Positions 52,770 to 64,000 of a stretch of DNA of 64,000 bases are shown here, piece after piece. Under the pieces are notes generated by a model. The model worked only from the letters and a program-made list of their open reading frames with translations. It searched no databases and was not told the origin of the DNA. Source of the stretch: Biomphalaria glabrata. Taxonomy: Eukaryota; Mollusca; Gastropoda; Planorbidae. The position numbers and the translations under genes are program-made. Position 1 is the stretch's first letter. Each line of letters begins with the position of its first letter. The stretch lies in assembly GCF_947242115.1 (NCBI RefSeq), contig NC_074726.1, forward strand, positions 7,478,451 through 7,542,450. Direction: 5' to 3'.

Positions 52770-53260
52770 CAGGGGCGGACTGGGTGTCAAAATCGGCCAG
52801 GGCATTTCTATAAAATTCGGCCCACAAATGTGATGGGTGTAGGTGTATCGGTCCTTAAAAATCATTGTTAAGTTTGATAATGTATCGATATGCATGCTTA
52901 CAGTGAACTCTATATCTTAATAAGCAATATAGCGTCTTTTTAAATCAGCAATTATGTAGGCCCTAAAAAGATGAAGCCTACTAGTGGCACTGTCAACATT
53001 CTACATTTTATTTTCGGAAAATGTGTTCGATTAAAAGAGTATTACACTGTAATGTCTGTGAAAGATTTGTTTAAACACGACGCTCAGATGGTCTTTTATA
53101 AAAAAAATAATAATAACATAATAAGGATATTATAAAACCTTTAACAACTTGATATGTGCCATAGTGACTTCCATCAGGCATTTCGGTGGCCCTACCGGCC
53201 CATTTGAGTACCGGCCCACCGGGCATTTGCCCAAATGCCCATATAGCCAGTCCGCCCTTG
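52770..53260. mobile_element. hAT-type MITE with perfect target duplication
   Basis: CAGGGGCGGACTGGGTG at the left, GCCAGTCCGCCCTTG at the right, identical flanking 8-mers GATGAATG (52762-52769, 53261-53268). 491 bp. Near the ends are shared 'cggcccac' blocks that extend the inverted repeats. Non-coding. Confidence 0.9.
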
Positions 53261-53589
53261 GATGAATGTCTCATTAATGAGATGAACATACAAGAAATTT
53301 GAGACCTGGTTAAGACACTGATGTACATTTTTTTGTTTCGCAATTTTTTTAATTTATGAGGAAATCATATTTATACTTTGGTAAATATGGTACTCTTTGT
53401 TTACCATTTGATTTTTTAAAATGCGGTTTACGTTTTTGCAAACAATAAAATTATGTAAAAAGAAGAGAAAGATGTGTGGGGAACTGTGAAAGCAAGATAA
53501 TGGAGCATAAAAAAGAATTGGAAACAAATAATATCACTTTTGACCAACAAATAATAGGCTTAACTTAGTTTAAGACCTGCAGGACGTAT

Positions 53590-54062
53590 TTGATTAGTGA
53601 ACACACCAGACGCGGGAAAAAAAAGGCTGAGAATGCTGCAGGGTTTTTGACTTTACAATGCCCAACCTGTGACTGTGGATGTGTATCAAGGATGGGCCTC
53701 TTCAGTAACAGGAGAAGCAGCAAAGGAAAATATCTTCTTCCTAGAATACATGAACATCTCAGAATTGGAGTGTTTAAATGGGCATCTTCGTCAAATGATG
53801 ACCTGCTAACTATAGTGAAAAAACGCAAGCTTAAAATCTATGGCCATATTATAAGATCTTCGGGGCTCGCAAAGACCTTCCTAAAGGGAACAGTACCAGG
53901 AAAAAGAAGAAGAGGCAGACAGAGAAGCCGATGGTAGGACAACATAAAAGAATGCCATTGAAAGAGGTTCTAAGGCAAAAGACAGGGAGGAAACGGAGAA
54001 AGACGTTCGACGAGTCTTGCTTGGTGCCCCAACGGTCCAACAGACTAAGGGATAGGTAAAAG
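53590..54062 (+). mobile_element. RTE-like LINE C-terminal fragment with finger-like segment
   Basis: It reads LTLQCPTCDCGCVSRMGLFS (CxxCxxxCxSRxGL), then LRIGVFKWASSSNDDLL, VKKRKLKIYGHIIRSSGLAK, KGTVPGKRRRGRQRSRW, then after a stop 'CLVPQRSNRLRDR'-like sequence. The last part equals, inverted, the fragment at 29365. 5'-truncated with internal stops. Confidence 0.7.
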
Positions 54063-54269
54063 TAAAGGTAATCTCCGGCAGTGAATGGCGTTGTTCTTGT
54101 TCGTTGGCGAATGTTATCATTACGAGGCTCAAACGGTTGTTAGAAACTTTTTTGCCAGGTCGGCGAGAGATTTTATTGCATTTCTTGGTAGAGGATTCCC
54201 AGCTAGTTTCAATCTACACTTGGTCATAAGTTTTACTATTTAATATCATAATTGTGATTTGTGGTTGAC

Positions 54270-54855
54270 TCCGGAATCGGTGTAGTCTCCAGATCATGCA
54301 ACGAACCGACCAACAAAATATAATTTTCATCTGATTCTGTGGTATTTAACGACTCGAAAATCTTTTTCCTTTGGTAAAATAAACTAAAGAGGCTAATCCT
54401 TGATACACAGCTGCGGTCACAGGTTGGACATATGTAATCACCAGGCGCCGTTGCATTTTCACCATTCTTTCTACTTCTGTTGTGTAAGGCGTCTGCAATC
54501 CGGAACCCTTCCTTTATGTTCGATCTCCATGTGGATCTATCCAGTGCTACTTTTTCCCCAGCTGCTAGTGTTGATTTTGAAGAGCTTCATGCTGCGCTTG
54601 CATACATCCGTATATCGTAAAAGTGGGTGACCAGCGGCTCCCCTGCCTTCTGTTAGGTCGCCATACAGAATGTCTTGTGGAAGTCGACCTAATGGCATTC
54701 TATGAACGTGGCCAAGCCAGCCAAGGCGTCTGCTGCTGATAACACAGCGCAGCGGATGTCCTGGCACCCTGCTCTTCGTGGCACTTTCTCATTGGTTATT
54801 ATATCTTGCCACCTTAAGCAAATGTGGTGAAAGACATTAAACTTTTTTTTTCCTG
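54270..54855 (-). mobile_element. LINE fragment, C-terminal region of another family
   Basis: The minus strand reads RRLGWLGHVHRMPLGRLPQD, ILYGDLTEGRGAAGHPLLRY, TDVCKRSMKLFKINTSSW. WLGHVxRM, LYGxLxEG and RYxDVCKR are familiar from a widespread non-LTR family in animals. Only the region beyond the reverse transcriptase survives. Confidence 0.75.
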
Positions 54856-55834
54856 CCGTGAGTAGGTTGACCTTGTTTGGACATAACAGAAATGAGTGGA
54901 TCTCATTATCAATTGAACTAGGGATTACTGTAAAAGATTATTCGTTACTGTTTTTTTTTATTCATTGGCGCATATTTTGACACTAAGACGAATGCTGTCG
55001 GACCATGAGGAAATAAGCAAAATAAAAAGCAAAATCTTTAAAAAAGCTTGTCTAAGGGGAAGAACCGCAAATTTTCTGGTACATATCTCAAAACTGCACG
55101 AATAATTTAACTAACTACCATTATTTGATTAACTACTTGGTTATGTTTTTAGCGGCTCCCGAAAGGGGATAAGACGCTATTAGTTTTGTGTTGTCTGTCT
55201 GTCCGTCCGTCCGTCCATCCGTCCCGTTTAGATCTCGTAAACTAGAAAAGATAGTGAAAATCTGACATCATAATATTTTAGACCATTTAAAGTTCTGATG
55301 CAACGGCTACTTTTTTCTTTTCTGAAAGCGAAAAATCTAATTTTTAAAATCAACTACGCAAGCATTTTTTTTTGTAATAAAAAATACACTATTTTTACAG
55401 CTATTCACTATTAATATTAACAAACACGGGAGGCTATTATACGTAAGGGAGATGCCTATTTACCTTTTCTTTTAAACATTTATCAAACGGTTTTAGATTT
55501 TATGTGAAAACAAAATTTGTTTTACAAATGTATTGCCAAGTTAAGTAAGCTCTGTTATATCTAAGCACTACATATACAAAATAATTGTTTACTTTTTTTT
55601 AAATAGAAAAAATCTATTTAGTATGCATATAAGTGGAACATAATTTAAATCAACAATTAATTAGTCGTTTTTCATATTACAGCAGTGTGCATTAGTGACA
55701 ATAGATCACATAACTAAAGGATTTTTTTTTCTTTAGGCTTTGAATAAGCGATTGACCCTTTACAAAACAAGTATATTAATTAAATACTCATTATAAGACA
55801 TAAGTTAGGCTAGGTTCATATAACTTTCACCTAA

Positions 55835-55935
55835 CCCTTGGTCTGCTGGACCGTTGAGGCACCACACAAGATCTGTCAACGTTCTTTATCCATTCTTCTC
55901 TGTCATTTGCATTTGATAGAATTTCATTCTGATAT
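55835..55935 (-). mobile_element. RTE-like LINE 3' scrap
   Basis: 'ggtctgctggaccgttgagg' and 'caccacacaagatctgtcaa' match the 3' end of the fragments at 29365 and 53590-54060. About 100 bp only. Confidence 0.6.
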
Positions 55936-58213
55936 TCTTTCTAAAATATTGAAACCTGCCTTTTTACCTGCCTGGGTGGACCACTTCGGGGTCGATTTTG
56001 AGTTTTTTTTTTTTACACAAACTGTCTTTGTAACCTTGTTTTTTTTTATTAATTCGTGCAATGCCATTGAATATGAATAATTATGCGAAATTTCAAAGTC
56101 ATCCGAGAATGGAGGAAAAAAACGTATACAAAGGCTAATTAGGTGAATAACTCCACATATATAGCCACAACTCTCAAACAAACACCTCACAGGATTATCG
56201 TGACCGATGCAGTTAGCTGAATGTACACCCTTAACTCACAAAAAAAAAATCCAAGTAAAAGCTATCGTTAAATTGTTATTTGTATTGAATCATAAAAAGT
56301 CCATATTACAATAAACTATTTTCTACATTCATTGAGTGTACCAAAACTTTTTAAAGAAAGTTTTTCTTTTTAATTCTTAGCTTATAACATTTTATTTAAA
56401 GTTAGTAGTCCTAATTGTATTTAAATGTAAGATTATAAAATAGGATTTAAAATACTGAACATAAACTGAACATGTTTTCTTTATTAGCCCTTTATTACTT
56501 TTAGACATTATGGAGACTGTTTTAGATTTGACCAGTTTTTCTCAAACGTGTATAGTGAACCTTTCAATACCAAAAAAAAAAACAACAAAAAAAAAACTAC
56601 GTTGACCGACAAACGTTTTCGTTGCATTCTAAACTTCAGAAACTCATTTGCCTTGGATCTACAGCGCACTATTTGCTACTAGTTAGAAGAATGCATGTCA
56701 AATCATTTTTTTAAAGAAGGAGAGGGACGGGCCTAACTGAAGTGTGAGAGACATTCTAGTAAGTAGAATTTGTTAGTTTGTAATGGGATTTATCATAGTA
56801 TGTTCATTCTCGTTTTTACATCTTGTGTTGGGCCTGTTGTGTGCACGCAAAAGACTTTAATAATAATAAGAAGAAGAACATTATTAATAAAAAAAATAAT
56901 GTAGATCTATATCCATATATTAAACGTGTTTACTCCAGTTTGAGCTGGTATCTAGATAAAACCCGTCAATTTTTAAATGCTTTTGTGTCAGCACCTGGTG
57001 TGGCCCTCGCCCCATCTTAGTGACGCCACTGATCCTGACAACTATCTAAAACGCTTGCCACGCGACCAGGCCTTATATTGGTGTATTTTTTGTTATTGTA
57101 AAAAGAAATATGAATCCAAACCTCTGTCTCCTTGCCTCTATACCCACACTATGGAAAGGCAGCTTGCAGCACGCATTGCTTTATCCTAGCAGAAACAACA
57201 ACGCCGCTGATCCCAAACTGTATCAGGTATTTGCTATTCCTTTGGACACATCGGCTACGTCGAGAGGGCTGGCATCGTTCTAACTATATCTAATATCCAG
57301 GATTAATCTCACTGCACGTACGAAGAGCCTTAGTCGTTCTACGTCTGAGCTAGAACAGCAACAATCCATAAACTATAGAGCAAATCTAGTTTTTCTTGTA
57401 AGAGCTCAAGAATTGCGCATAAGATTCAGAAAGATTACGAGTATGTAGCTTCTTTTTGAAATTCAGAATATTGTAATTATCTTATTACCATGATATAAAT
57501 ATGCCGATATATCAGACACTGAAGTTATTATTCATAAGATATTTAATATTTCATAAGCATTGCTTTTCGTTAGAAACTAATTAATGCATAGGCATTGTTG
57601 CTTAAAGTTGCTTTTCATTAGGCATTTACTTGCCTATAGGCATTGTTACTTCTCACTACACTCTTTGGCCAGCTACATCATGTAGTGGTTACGTTTTCAA
57701 CTAAAATGTATAAATAATACAAACATTTGTATAAAATAAAGCATAATATTTCCTTTTATTTTTCAAATAACAATGACATAATATCATAAACAATGACAAC
57801 ATCACAATAAACCATCATAGCCTGGGCAAAGCGGAACATGCTGTATCCACTGCAAGTAGAACATTAACCAAAAGGGGAAAACACTCGTGTGAGCAAACGA
57901 TTTTGGTGACAACATCAGAAATACGTGAAAAGAACGACAACCCTATTTACTATTAATTTATAACCTATATGTGCAGCAGTGCAGACACATAAATATTCTT
58001 ATCTGTGCAAATAAATTACACGGCAGGTGTACGGTTAGCGGTTTATGACGCTTAATAATGGAAGAGTTATTAAGCGAATCTGCGTTACTTAATTTTTTGA
58101 GTGCTTAATAATTTGTTTGTTTTAAATAGCATATAGCTGACGATATTTGAAAGAAAAGGTAACTTTTAAATTAATAATAACACATCATTAGAATAAATAA
58201 TTAAACGCTACTA
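55936..58213. other. no gene recognised
   Basis: AT-rich DNA with a copy of the TTTCAACTTGATCC-type repeat near 56000-56130. At 57015-57034 'cttagtgacgccactg' looks like a lone hAT end. Nothing coding is supported. Confidence 0.45.
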
Positions 58214-58367
58214 CAACGTTTCTCAAATTATGCTATATTTATGTGTCATGTTTCATTGCATTCTTGGTAAAATCTTCCTGAACCGCACTGTGTGAGCTTA
58301 CAATGCTCCCCTATATCGAAGCTAGCAGGGAAGGGGGGGGGGGCGCATAAGTGTTTGAGAAACACTG
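58214..58367. mobile_element. degenerate hAT-type MITE
   Basis: CAACGTTTCTCAAATTATGC at the left and GTGTTTGAGAAACACTG at the right, inverted with mismatches. Flanking 8-mers no longer match. 154 bp with an internal G-run. Confidence 0.6.
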
Positions 58368-59715
58368 CTTTAGCAGTTGAAATGCATAACACAAACTTTC
58401 CATTTGTATTGTGCTTTGAAATAGGAAATACACTGATTAGACCAGGTCGAGAAGTCCATATTTTATTGCGCTTCTTAAGTTAACAATGTAATCTAAGAAA
58501 TGACTAATTAAGCTTACTTCATTTTTTTTTTCAAAGGGTTGTGAGCCGTAACAGAGCCCATAAATATTATTTGAAATTAAACCCTTCAAATTTCTATACA
58601 GTTATAGAATAAGACTCTGGCAGTCTTGCTTTGTACCATTCAATCCAACAATATATTTGATATGGTATACACCTATTGACTGTGATAATGTATATTTTAT
58701 TTTCTAAATTTTCAGATAAGAATATAACATAATTATACTAAATCTAGAAACGGCCGGTGTATCAAATTTTGCATACTTCAGCTTTGAAAAATGATATTAT
58801 CAGTGGGATGACAATTTAAGCTTTCCGAACAACAAATAACAATGTAGATCTAGTTAGTCATAACTTTTATGTCTTTACTGTCGTATACCGAAATATATAG
58901 GTTTTATTTTTTTTTTAAATCAACTACTAATGGTAACTCTTTTTTTGGAATTTAATATTATTATCTCCCTGGAATAAATGTACATCCTCTGAATCAAATA
59001 CTTAAGGCTAGTCAATGTATCATGAATTCATGATTCTCAACTGTTTGTACTTCTAATTAATTATTCATATCATCATGATGACTAATTGGACTATAAGAAG
59101 CATAGGTTACAGTCAGTTTTTGTATGGTAGGATGTACGTTTCCGCGTAATCAAGGAGTATTAGGACAATGACTATTTAATCATTTTATGTTCCATAAAAG
59201 ATTGGTGGTATAAAAGTTAAATAATAAAAATCCTAGCCTAACCTTTCTACCCCTCCCCTATCCTAAAACAGAGCTAGATGTGAAAGAGGGTAATGTTAGG
59301 ACAGAACTCCACATTTGTAGTTACAGACAAATCAAAAAGGTTCACAATGTAAGATACTAAGAAGCCTAGCACTTTTGCATCAAGAAACAAAACAAAATAA
59401 AATAGTCAACATTAAATCATAAATCTTGGAGTCAATTATGACACAGATAAAGAATGAAGGATTAGGAATGGATACAAGAGAGCACTTCCTTGTAGAGGAG
59501 AGATGGCAGAAAAGATGATTAAATTATAAAAACCTGACACTTAATATCGGAACAAATAGACCAAATTTTGTGCAATGAATGAAATTAAAGATTCACTATT
59601 TTTATGGAGAAAATTTGTGGAATGACTACTTCTTCAGTGCTAACAATTTGTGAAATGACTTCTTCACTGCTAATTTTTTTTTCCACAAGGCATATTGGAT
59701 TTCACTCCGTTAGTT
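58368..59715. other. no feature recognised
   Basis: AT-rich DNA without supported genes or repeats, apart from a short internal echo of 'aatgacttcttcactgctaa' at 59620-59670. Confidence 0.45.
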
Positions 59716-59719
59716 GTTT

Positions 59720-59885
59720 TGTTTTACATGTTTCTGATGTTCCTTCAGAGTTGAAGATAATTACTTCCTAGTCCAAATCTCCCGCAGGATGATGGGGGAT
59801 GGGAGCGGTCAGGGTTTGAACCCAGGACCATCGATAAATCTGAACAACAGTCCAGCGCGATAACCGCACGACCACAACTGGAGCT
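59720..59885 (-). repeat. tRNA-derived SINE, family B
   Basis: Minus strand: head 'gtggtcgtgcggttatcgcg', B box GGGTTCAAACCC, then 'catcctgcgggagatttgga', 'ctaggaagtaattatcttca' and 'ctgaaggaacatcagaaaca'. Full length. Confidence 0.85.
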
Positions 59886-59889
59886 CAAG

Positions 59890-61070
59890 AGACTAGCACA
59901 AGGACTGATTGTTAATATAAATACTGATACCTGATTTTTATTTAATTTTATATGTTGTTTATGATTATGTAACACTTATTTGTCTCTTGTGTTTTTTTTG
60001 TTTTATAAACATTTTTTTTTTTTTCTTGAAATGTTACCAGTAAATTTTTTTTCTGTAGAAAGCAATTAGTGTCACTTTCGCCTACCAGTTATCACAATGG
60101 TGTCCAAACAAACAGTTTGAATCGCTTTAATAAAAGTATTTATAATCTAATATCTCATATAAATTTCATCAATTGTAGGCCCATAAAATGTTTTTAACCC
60201 TTTAGATGCATATGGTAGTTTAACCTCTAAACACAAGGATTGTTATTTCATTATGTATTCACTTATTGTAAAAAAAAATAGCAATTTAAGGGTTAAGGAC
60301 AAGCAGAATGTTGCAGAGAATGTTTAAAAATATGTCAGATCAAATTGCATGAATAGAGTTTAAAGAAAAAAAGAACATTTTCAAACATCACGATAATTTT
60401 TTTTTAAAACACCTTCAGTACAATAATTCCCAAACTACAGGCTTTATGGAAAAAAGAAAGGATCACAACAAATGTTCTAAATGCATAGTGGACAATTCTC
60501 CGAAATGTCTTTATCCCACGCAAGACAGAAATGACAACATGCTAGTATTACAATTAAAAACATAAATCAATTTTATAAATATGTGGCCATGAAAAAGTTT
60601 AAGATGCTGCAGTTTTAAAACATTTTTCAGTAATATGAATGTCATCAGATTGGCAACCTTGAAATAGTTTTATTGAGCAAAGTAATAAAATGAATTCTTT
60701 TTTTTTTTTTTCAATAAAACAATAACATAATAAGATCACATATCATTGTTCAATATATGGAAAACATCTGTTCACAATAATGACAAAAAATAATTGTGAA
60801 TTATAAATAAATATCTTCAATATGATGTGATAATAAACACAGGCTGATATGAAGAATAAGAAATTCGATGTTTCTTTTGAAAAAAAATAAATAAAACAAA
60901 GTTGAAATGAAACAGCCTATATAAATATATAATTCAATCCAAAAGAAAAAAAAATAAAATGCACAATTAAATTATAAATATCTTGTTTGACATCACTCTC
61001 CCACTCTGACAGTAGTGGCATGCTTCCTTGGTTAACTACAGGAGAAGAGCATGACATTACGTTTGGTTTT
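59890..61070. other. AT-rich sequence, possibly a 3' UTR
   Basis: No coding potential on either strand. If the exon at 61128-61363 is real, this would be its minus-strand 3' UTR; a minus-strand AATAAA near 57757 is one possible end. Speculative. Confidence 0.2.

Positions 61071-61110
<40 letters not shown>
61071..61110. repeat. poly(A) run of about 40 bases
   Basis: An uninterrupted A tract, broken at its right end by GAACAG. I see no retrocopy upstream of it. Confidence 0.95.
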
Positions 61111-61114
<4 letters not shown>

Positions 61115-61127
61115 AGTAAACACAAAG

Positions 61128-61363
61128 CTACTTGCAGCTAAACCCTGACGATGGTAATGCATTTGGAGTCAACCTTGAGAACAAATCTGGACCCTTGGAG
61201 ACTGTTACACTATGAGCGACCCTGCAGTCCTGCTGACCAGAAACTGTATTGTCTATTACTGTTCCTTTGGACCCAACCAATGAACAGAGAGGAATGAGTT
61301 GTTGTGGGGGTGACACTATTCTGATCATAGCCAACGCCCAGGCTCTCATCTTACCCTTCTTGA
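61128..61363 (-). CDS. doubtful 3'-terminal exon of an unidentified gene
   Basis: The minus strand has a possible acceptor (TTCAAG at 61364) followed by an open frame AHFKKGKMRAWALAMIRIVS, then PPQQLIPLCSLVGSKG, a Ser/Val-rich stretch and NALPSSGFSCK, stop at 61128. Base composition is clearly less AT-rich than around it. I recognise no domain and found no upstream exon before the window end. It could equally be UTR of such a gene. Confidence 0.22.
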
Positions 61364-61634
61364 AATGAGCCTTGAATCATTAATGAATAAATGAATGAGC
61401 TGTCCACGGTGCCACCACTGTCAGATAAAATAAAACTTTTACATTATGCATAGGAGCATTATATTTATGCATATAACAAAAAAATGTTTATGGATCAAAA
61501 GAACAATAACCAGCAGCATTAAGCCTAAACAGAATAGCTAACTTCTTTAGAAACTAAACATACAACAGATAAAGCAGATTGAAATAAAGAACACACTCTA
61601 AGCAATTTGTGATAGGCAGTAATAAATGTAGAAC

Positions 61635-61870
61635 ATGGTGGCCTAATGGCTGAGTGATAAAGTGCTTGGCTACTGATCCGAGGTGTCATGGGTTAGAATC
61701 TTGATGAAGACTGGGACTTTAAAATTTCAGGATTTTTTAGGGAAAAGTAGAAGTCAGTTGGTCATTCTGGTGGCTACATGACATCCTCGTTAACCATTGG
61801 CCATAGAAAAAGATGATCTATACATCATCTGCCATATTGATAGGAAGGCCTGAAAGGGGGTACTTTTAGC
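61635..61870 (+). repeat. tRNA-derived SINE, family A, diverged
   Basis: Head 'ggtggcctaatggctgagtg' with B box-like 'gggttagaatc', 'gaagactgggactttaaaat', 'ggctacatgacatcctcgtt', 'catctgccatattgatagga' and 'aggcctgaaaggggg'. The middle part is shortened. Confidence 0.8.
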
Positions 61871-63114
61871 TCTACAGTAGGGGAGTGTTAGTGAATATTA
61901 TGGTGAGTAAATAAAAAAAAAGAGAAAGGAAAACATTTTAAAGGGGATGGAAGTGTGAAATGAATAAGAAATTCAGTTCATAGTTGGGTGTAAAACATCT
62001 AGTGACTCTGGCTACAAAAATAACTATGCAAATTATAAGTCAAGGGACTTTGCTCTTGTCTTCTTTTTAATTTAGAAAAATGCACAATCAAATAAGTTAA
62101 TTTACAAAAAATTAAATTACAGCTTTAGAATCATAAGTATAACAAGCACTTGGCACTTTTAGAGATTTTAAGGCTATTGTAAAATATCACATTGTTGATT
62201 AGGCTACTGTGTCTGTGTTTAACACTGGGCCAAACAAATAGTAGTTCTGACATATGATGGAATGTAAGATGGAATGGAAATCAGTTAAAAAAGAAATGAT
62301 TCAGTCGTGGGTTAAGGCTTGCTGTACTTTCATTGTTGTAACAAAAGATATTGGAGTTAGGTACTGTGCTTACATTTCCAAAGATAATCATGAATATTTT
62401 ACAAAGTTGTAGAATTACATTGCCAGATTATTTTATTATCAAGTAATCACAGCCATTTCTAGGTGAGACTACCAAAGATGCTACTCCTTAAAAGTTTCCA
62501 TTTATAACTTTTCTTAGATTATGCTTCACTTCACTTCTAACATGTGTATATAATAATTTCTTCCAGTACTAAACATGTTAAAACAATTGTGCTCTATTGC
62601 TACCACTAATGAACTTTTAAAAAAAATTCAAAAAAAAAAAAATGTACAAAATCAGAAAATAACTTTTGACATTAATGGATTAAATTATTTACTCCAGGTT
62701 TCACCATTCCCGCTATCTTACCATGAAATTGGGTGGTTACATAACATGAATGAGAAGCTATTACCCCATGTAAAAGAATGGGTCATACTGGGGGAGATTG
62801 AAGGATGGTAACACTATACAATGTGAACCAAACCTCTACCATTTCAGAGCCAGAAACTCCACCACTTAACTTTGGCATTAGGACTGTAACGATAAAACCA
62901 ATGAAACCTCTTATTATAGAGCTCTGCACTTATTTACATAATCTATTTAACAGATACCCTAAATAATGTTAGAGAAATCATTGTGCATGTAATATTGTTT
63001 TCTCTCCACATAATGTGGAAAATAATTTTAACCCCTTTTTTTTTTCAGATACAATAATGTCACAATAAGGGAAACAAAAAATTTAACAACTTTATTTTAG
63101 AAGTAAAATTCAAG
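61871..63114. other. no feature recognised
   Basis: AT-rich. A 78-codon frame at 62575-62811 (plus) has no known domain and a low-complexity Lys-rich start; I do not call it. Confidence 0.45.
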
Positions 63115-63190
63115 AGATGTTCTTATCTTATAAAATACAGACATTACTTCAAAAAAGAAGATGATTATGTTCTATGCATGTTCCTAGGTC
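63115..63190 (-). mobile_element. LINE 3' UTR fragment
   Basis: 'cttatcttataaaatacaga' and 'cattacttcaaaaaagaaga' are the inverse of the LINE 3' UTR at 45520-45600. The 14175-14262 copy is nearly the same length. Confidence 0.6.
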
Positions 63191-64000
63191 AATCAAGTCA
63201 TTTTTTGTGTGCTTTAAATAAAAAAGAAAATGAACAGAATAAACATTTTTCTTGTTTTTATATATATATATATATATAAGAAAAACATTGAAGGAAAAAA
63301 AACCTACAAAGTTTACATCTGCATTTTAGTTAGAGAGAAAACTTTTTCAAATATTAAACATTGCTGTTATATAAATAATGTAACACACAACTGCTCTTAG
63401 AATTAAAATAAAATTAACTCAAAAACTTATCAAAGAATAGCAAAGAAGAGAACACTCTAGCAAGTTAAACATTTTAATATAAATACATACTAGGCAACCA
63501 ACAATAGTCATAACATGTCACATCAAATAATAAGACAATAAAAAGTTTAATCTTCTTTATTTTTTTAAAACAATCATTGTCCCCAAGGTGTTATGTTTGC
63601 TTGTTGGTTTTAATTAATTTATATATTTATTGAACAACAAAATACACTGGATTTAATATCTGAGTTGAGCCTGAAACATTCTAGCCAACATAATGACATT
63701 AATAATTCAGACAAAAAATTCTTGCTATGTATATACCTGGAGTAAGCAAAAAACATGGCAGAGATAAATAACATTCATATTTAAAAAAAAAAAATTGTTC
63801 ACATAGACCATAGACTTCCCTAAAACCCAATAAGCTTAAATAAAAGATCTATGTAAAACCAAAGATTGCCAGGGCACACCCATGTACAATTATCAATGAA
63901 ATTAATAGTGGCCTAAGTAGGCTTCTTATTTTTTATTTGTTTTGTTTATATTTTCTAAAGAAAATTTGTTTTCACATTTTTTTAGAACCTTTGAAATAGG
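63191..64000. other. no feature recognised
   Basis: AT-rich sequence to the window end with a short (AT)n at 63260-63278 and no supported gene. Confidence 0.45.

Noticed and set aside
57010-57045. hAT right end 'cttagtgacgccactg'
   Set aside because: Lone end without partner or duplication.
62575-62811. 78-codon plus-strand frame
   Set aside because: Lys/Asn-rich AT-driven start, no domain, no splice borders.

Overview
The window looks like nuclear DNA of a gastropod mollusc, most likely a freshwater heterobranch snail of the Biomphalaria/Bulinus/Physella kind. This is inferred from three things: AT-rich DNA with spliced metazoan genes, a mollusc chemosensory-type GPCR, and many copies of a tRNA-derived SINE whose 3' part I associate from memory with pulmonate snails. 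No bacterial, organellar, LTR or viral element was recognised. Three host genes can be read exon by exon. (1) 21.2-7.5 kb, minus strand: a complete MAGUK scaffold gene of the MPP2/MPP6 type, 14 coding exons, 565 codons plus stop, domain order L27-L27-PDZ-SH3-GUK, with all exon phases consistent. (2) 25.0-33.0 kb, plus strand: a three-exon gene for a secreted 421-residue protein with a signal peptide and two tandem von Willebrand factor A domains, one per exon. (3) 45.95-40.35 kb, minus strand: a two-exon gene for a 388-residue rhodopsin-like GPCR.

The rest is transposable elements and tandem repeats. Intron 1 of the GPCR gene carries a full-length RTE-clade LINE (41.9-45.2 kb) with an uninterrupted endonuclease/reverse-transcriptase frame and a 14-bp target duplication; a 5'-truncated relative lies at 51.6 kb. 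At least five other LINE remnants are scattered through the window. Three tRNA-headed SINE families recur on both strands (about 10, 4 and 3 copies). Non-autonomous hAT-type elements, recognised by CAGNG...CNCTG ends and 8-bp duplications, are frequent: 1.7, 5.0, 34.9-38.4 (with a second nested at 37.1-38.3), 48.2, 48.4, 48.8, 49.1, 49.8, 52.8 and 58.2 kb. A TTAA-flanked MITE family occurs at 18.4 and 39.1 kb.

Layout: 0-5.7 kb repeats; 5.7-21.2 kb MPP gene with its probable 3' UTR; 21.3-24.9 kb LINE, SINE and hAT remnants; 25-33 kb vWA gene with a 32-bp minisatellite in intron 2; 33-40.3 kb repeat-rich spacer with nested hAT elements, a 95-bp palindromic tandem array and an exact 16 x 22-bp array; 40.3-46 kb GPCR gene; 46-55.9 kb an exact 342-bp duplication, a hAT cluster and LINE pieces; 56-64 kb AT-rich sequence with few features and one doubtful terminal exon at 61.1 kb. 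The three genes show no operon-like or pathway relation; they are simply neighbours. I found nothing that clearly amounts to an undescribed system. The most informative items are the intact RTE, the nested hAT with internal satellites, and the possible cassette microexon of the MAGUK gene.
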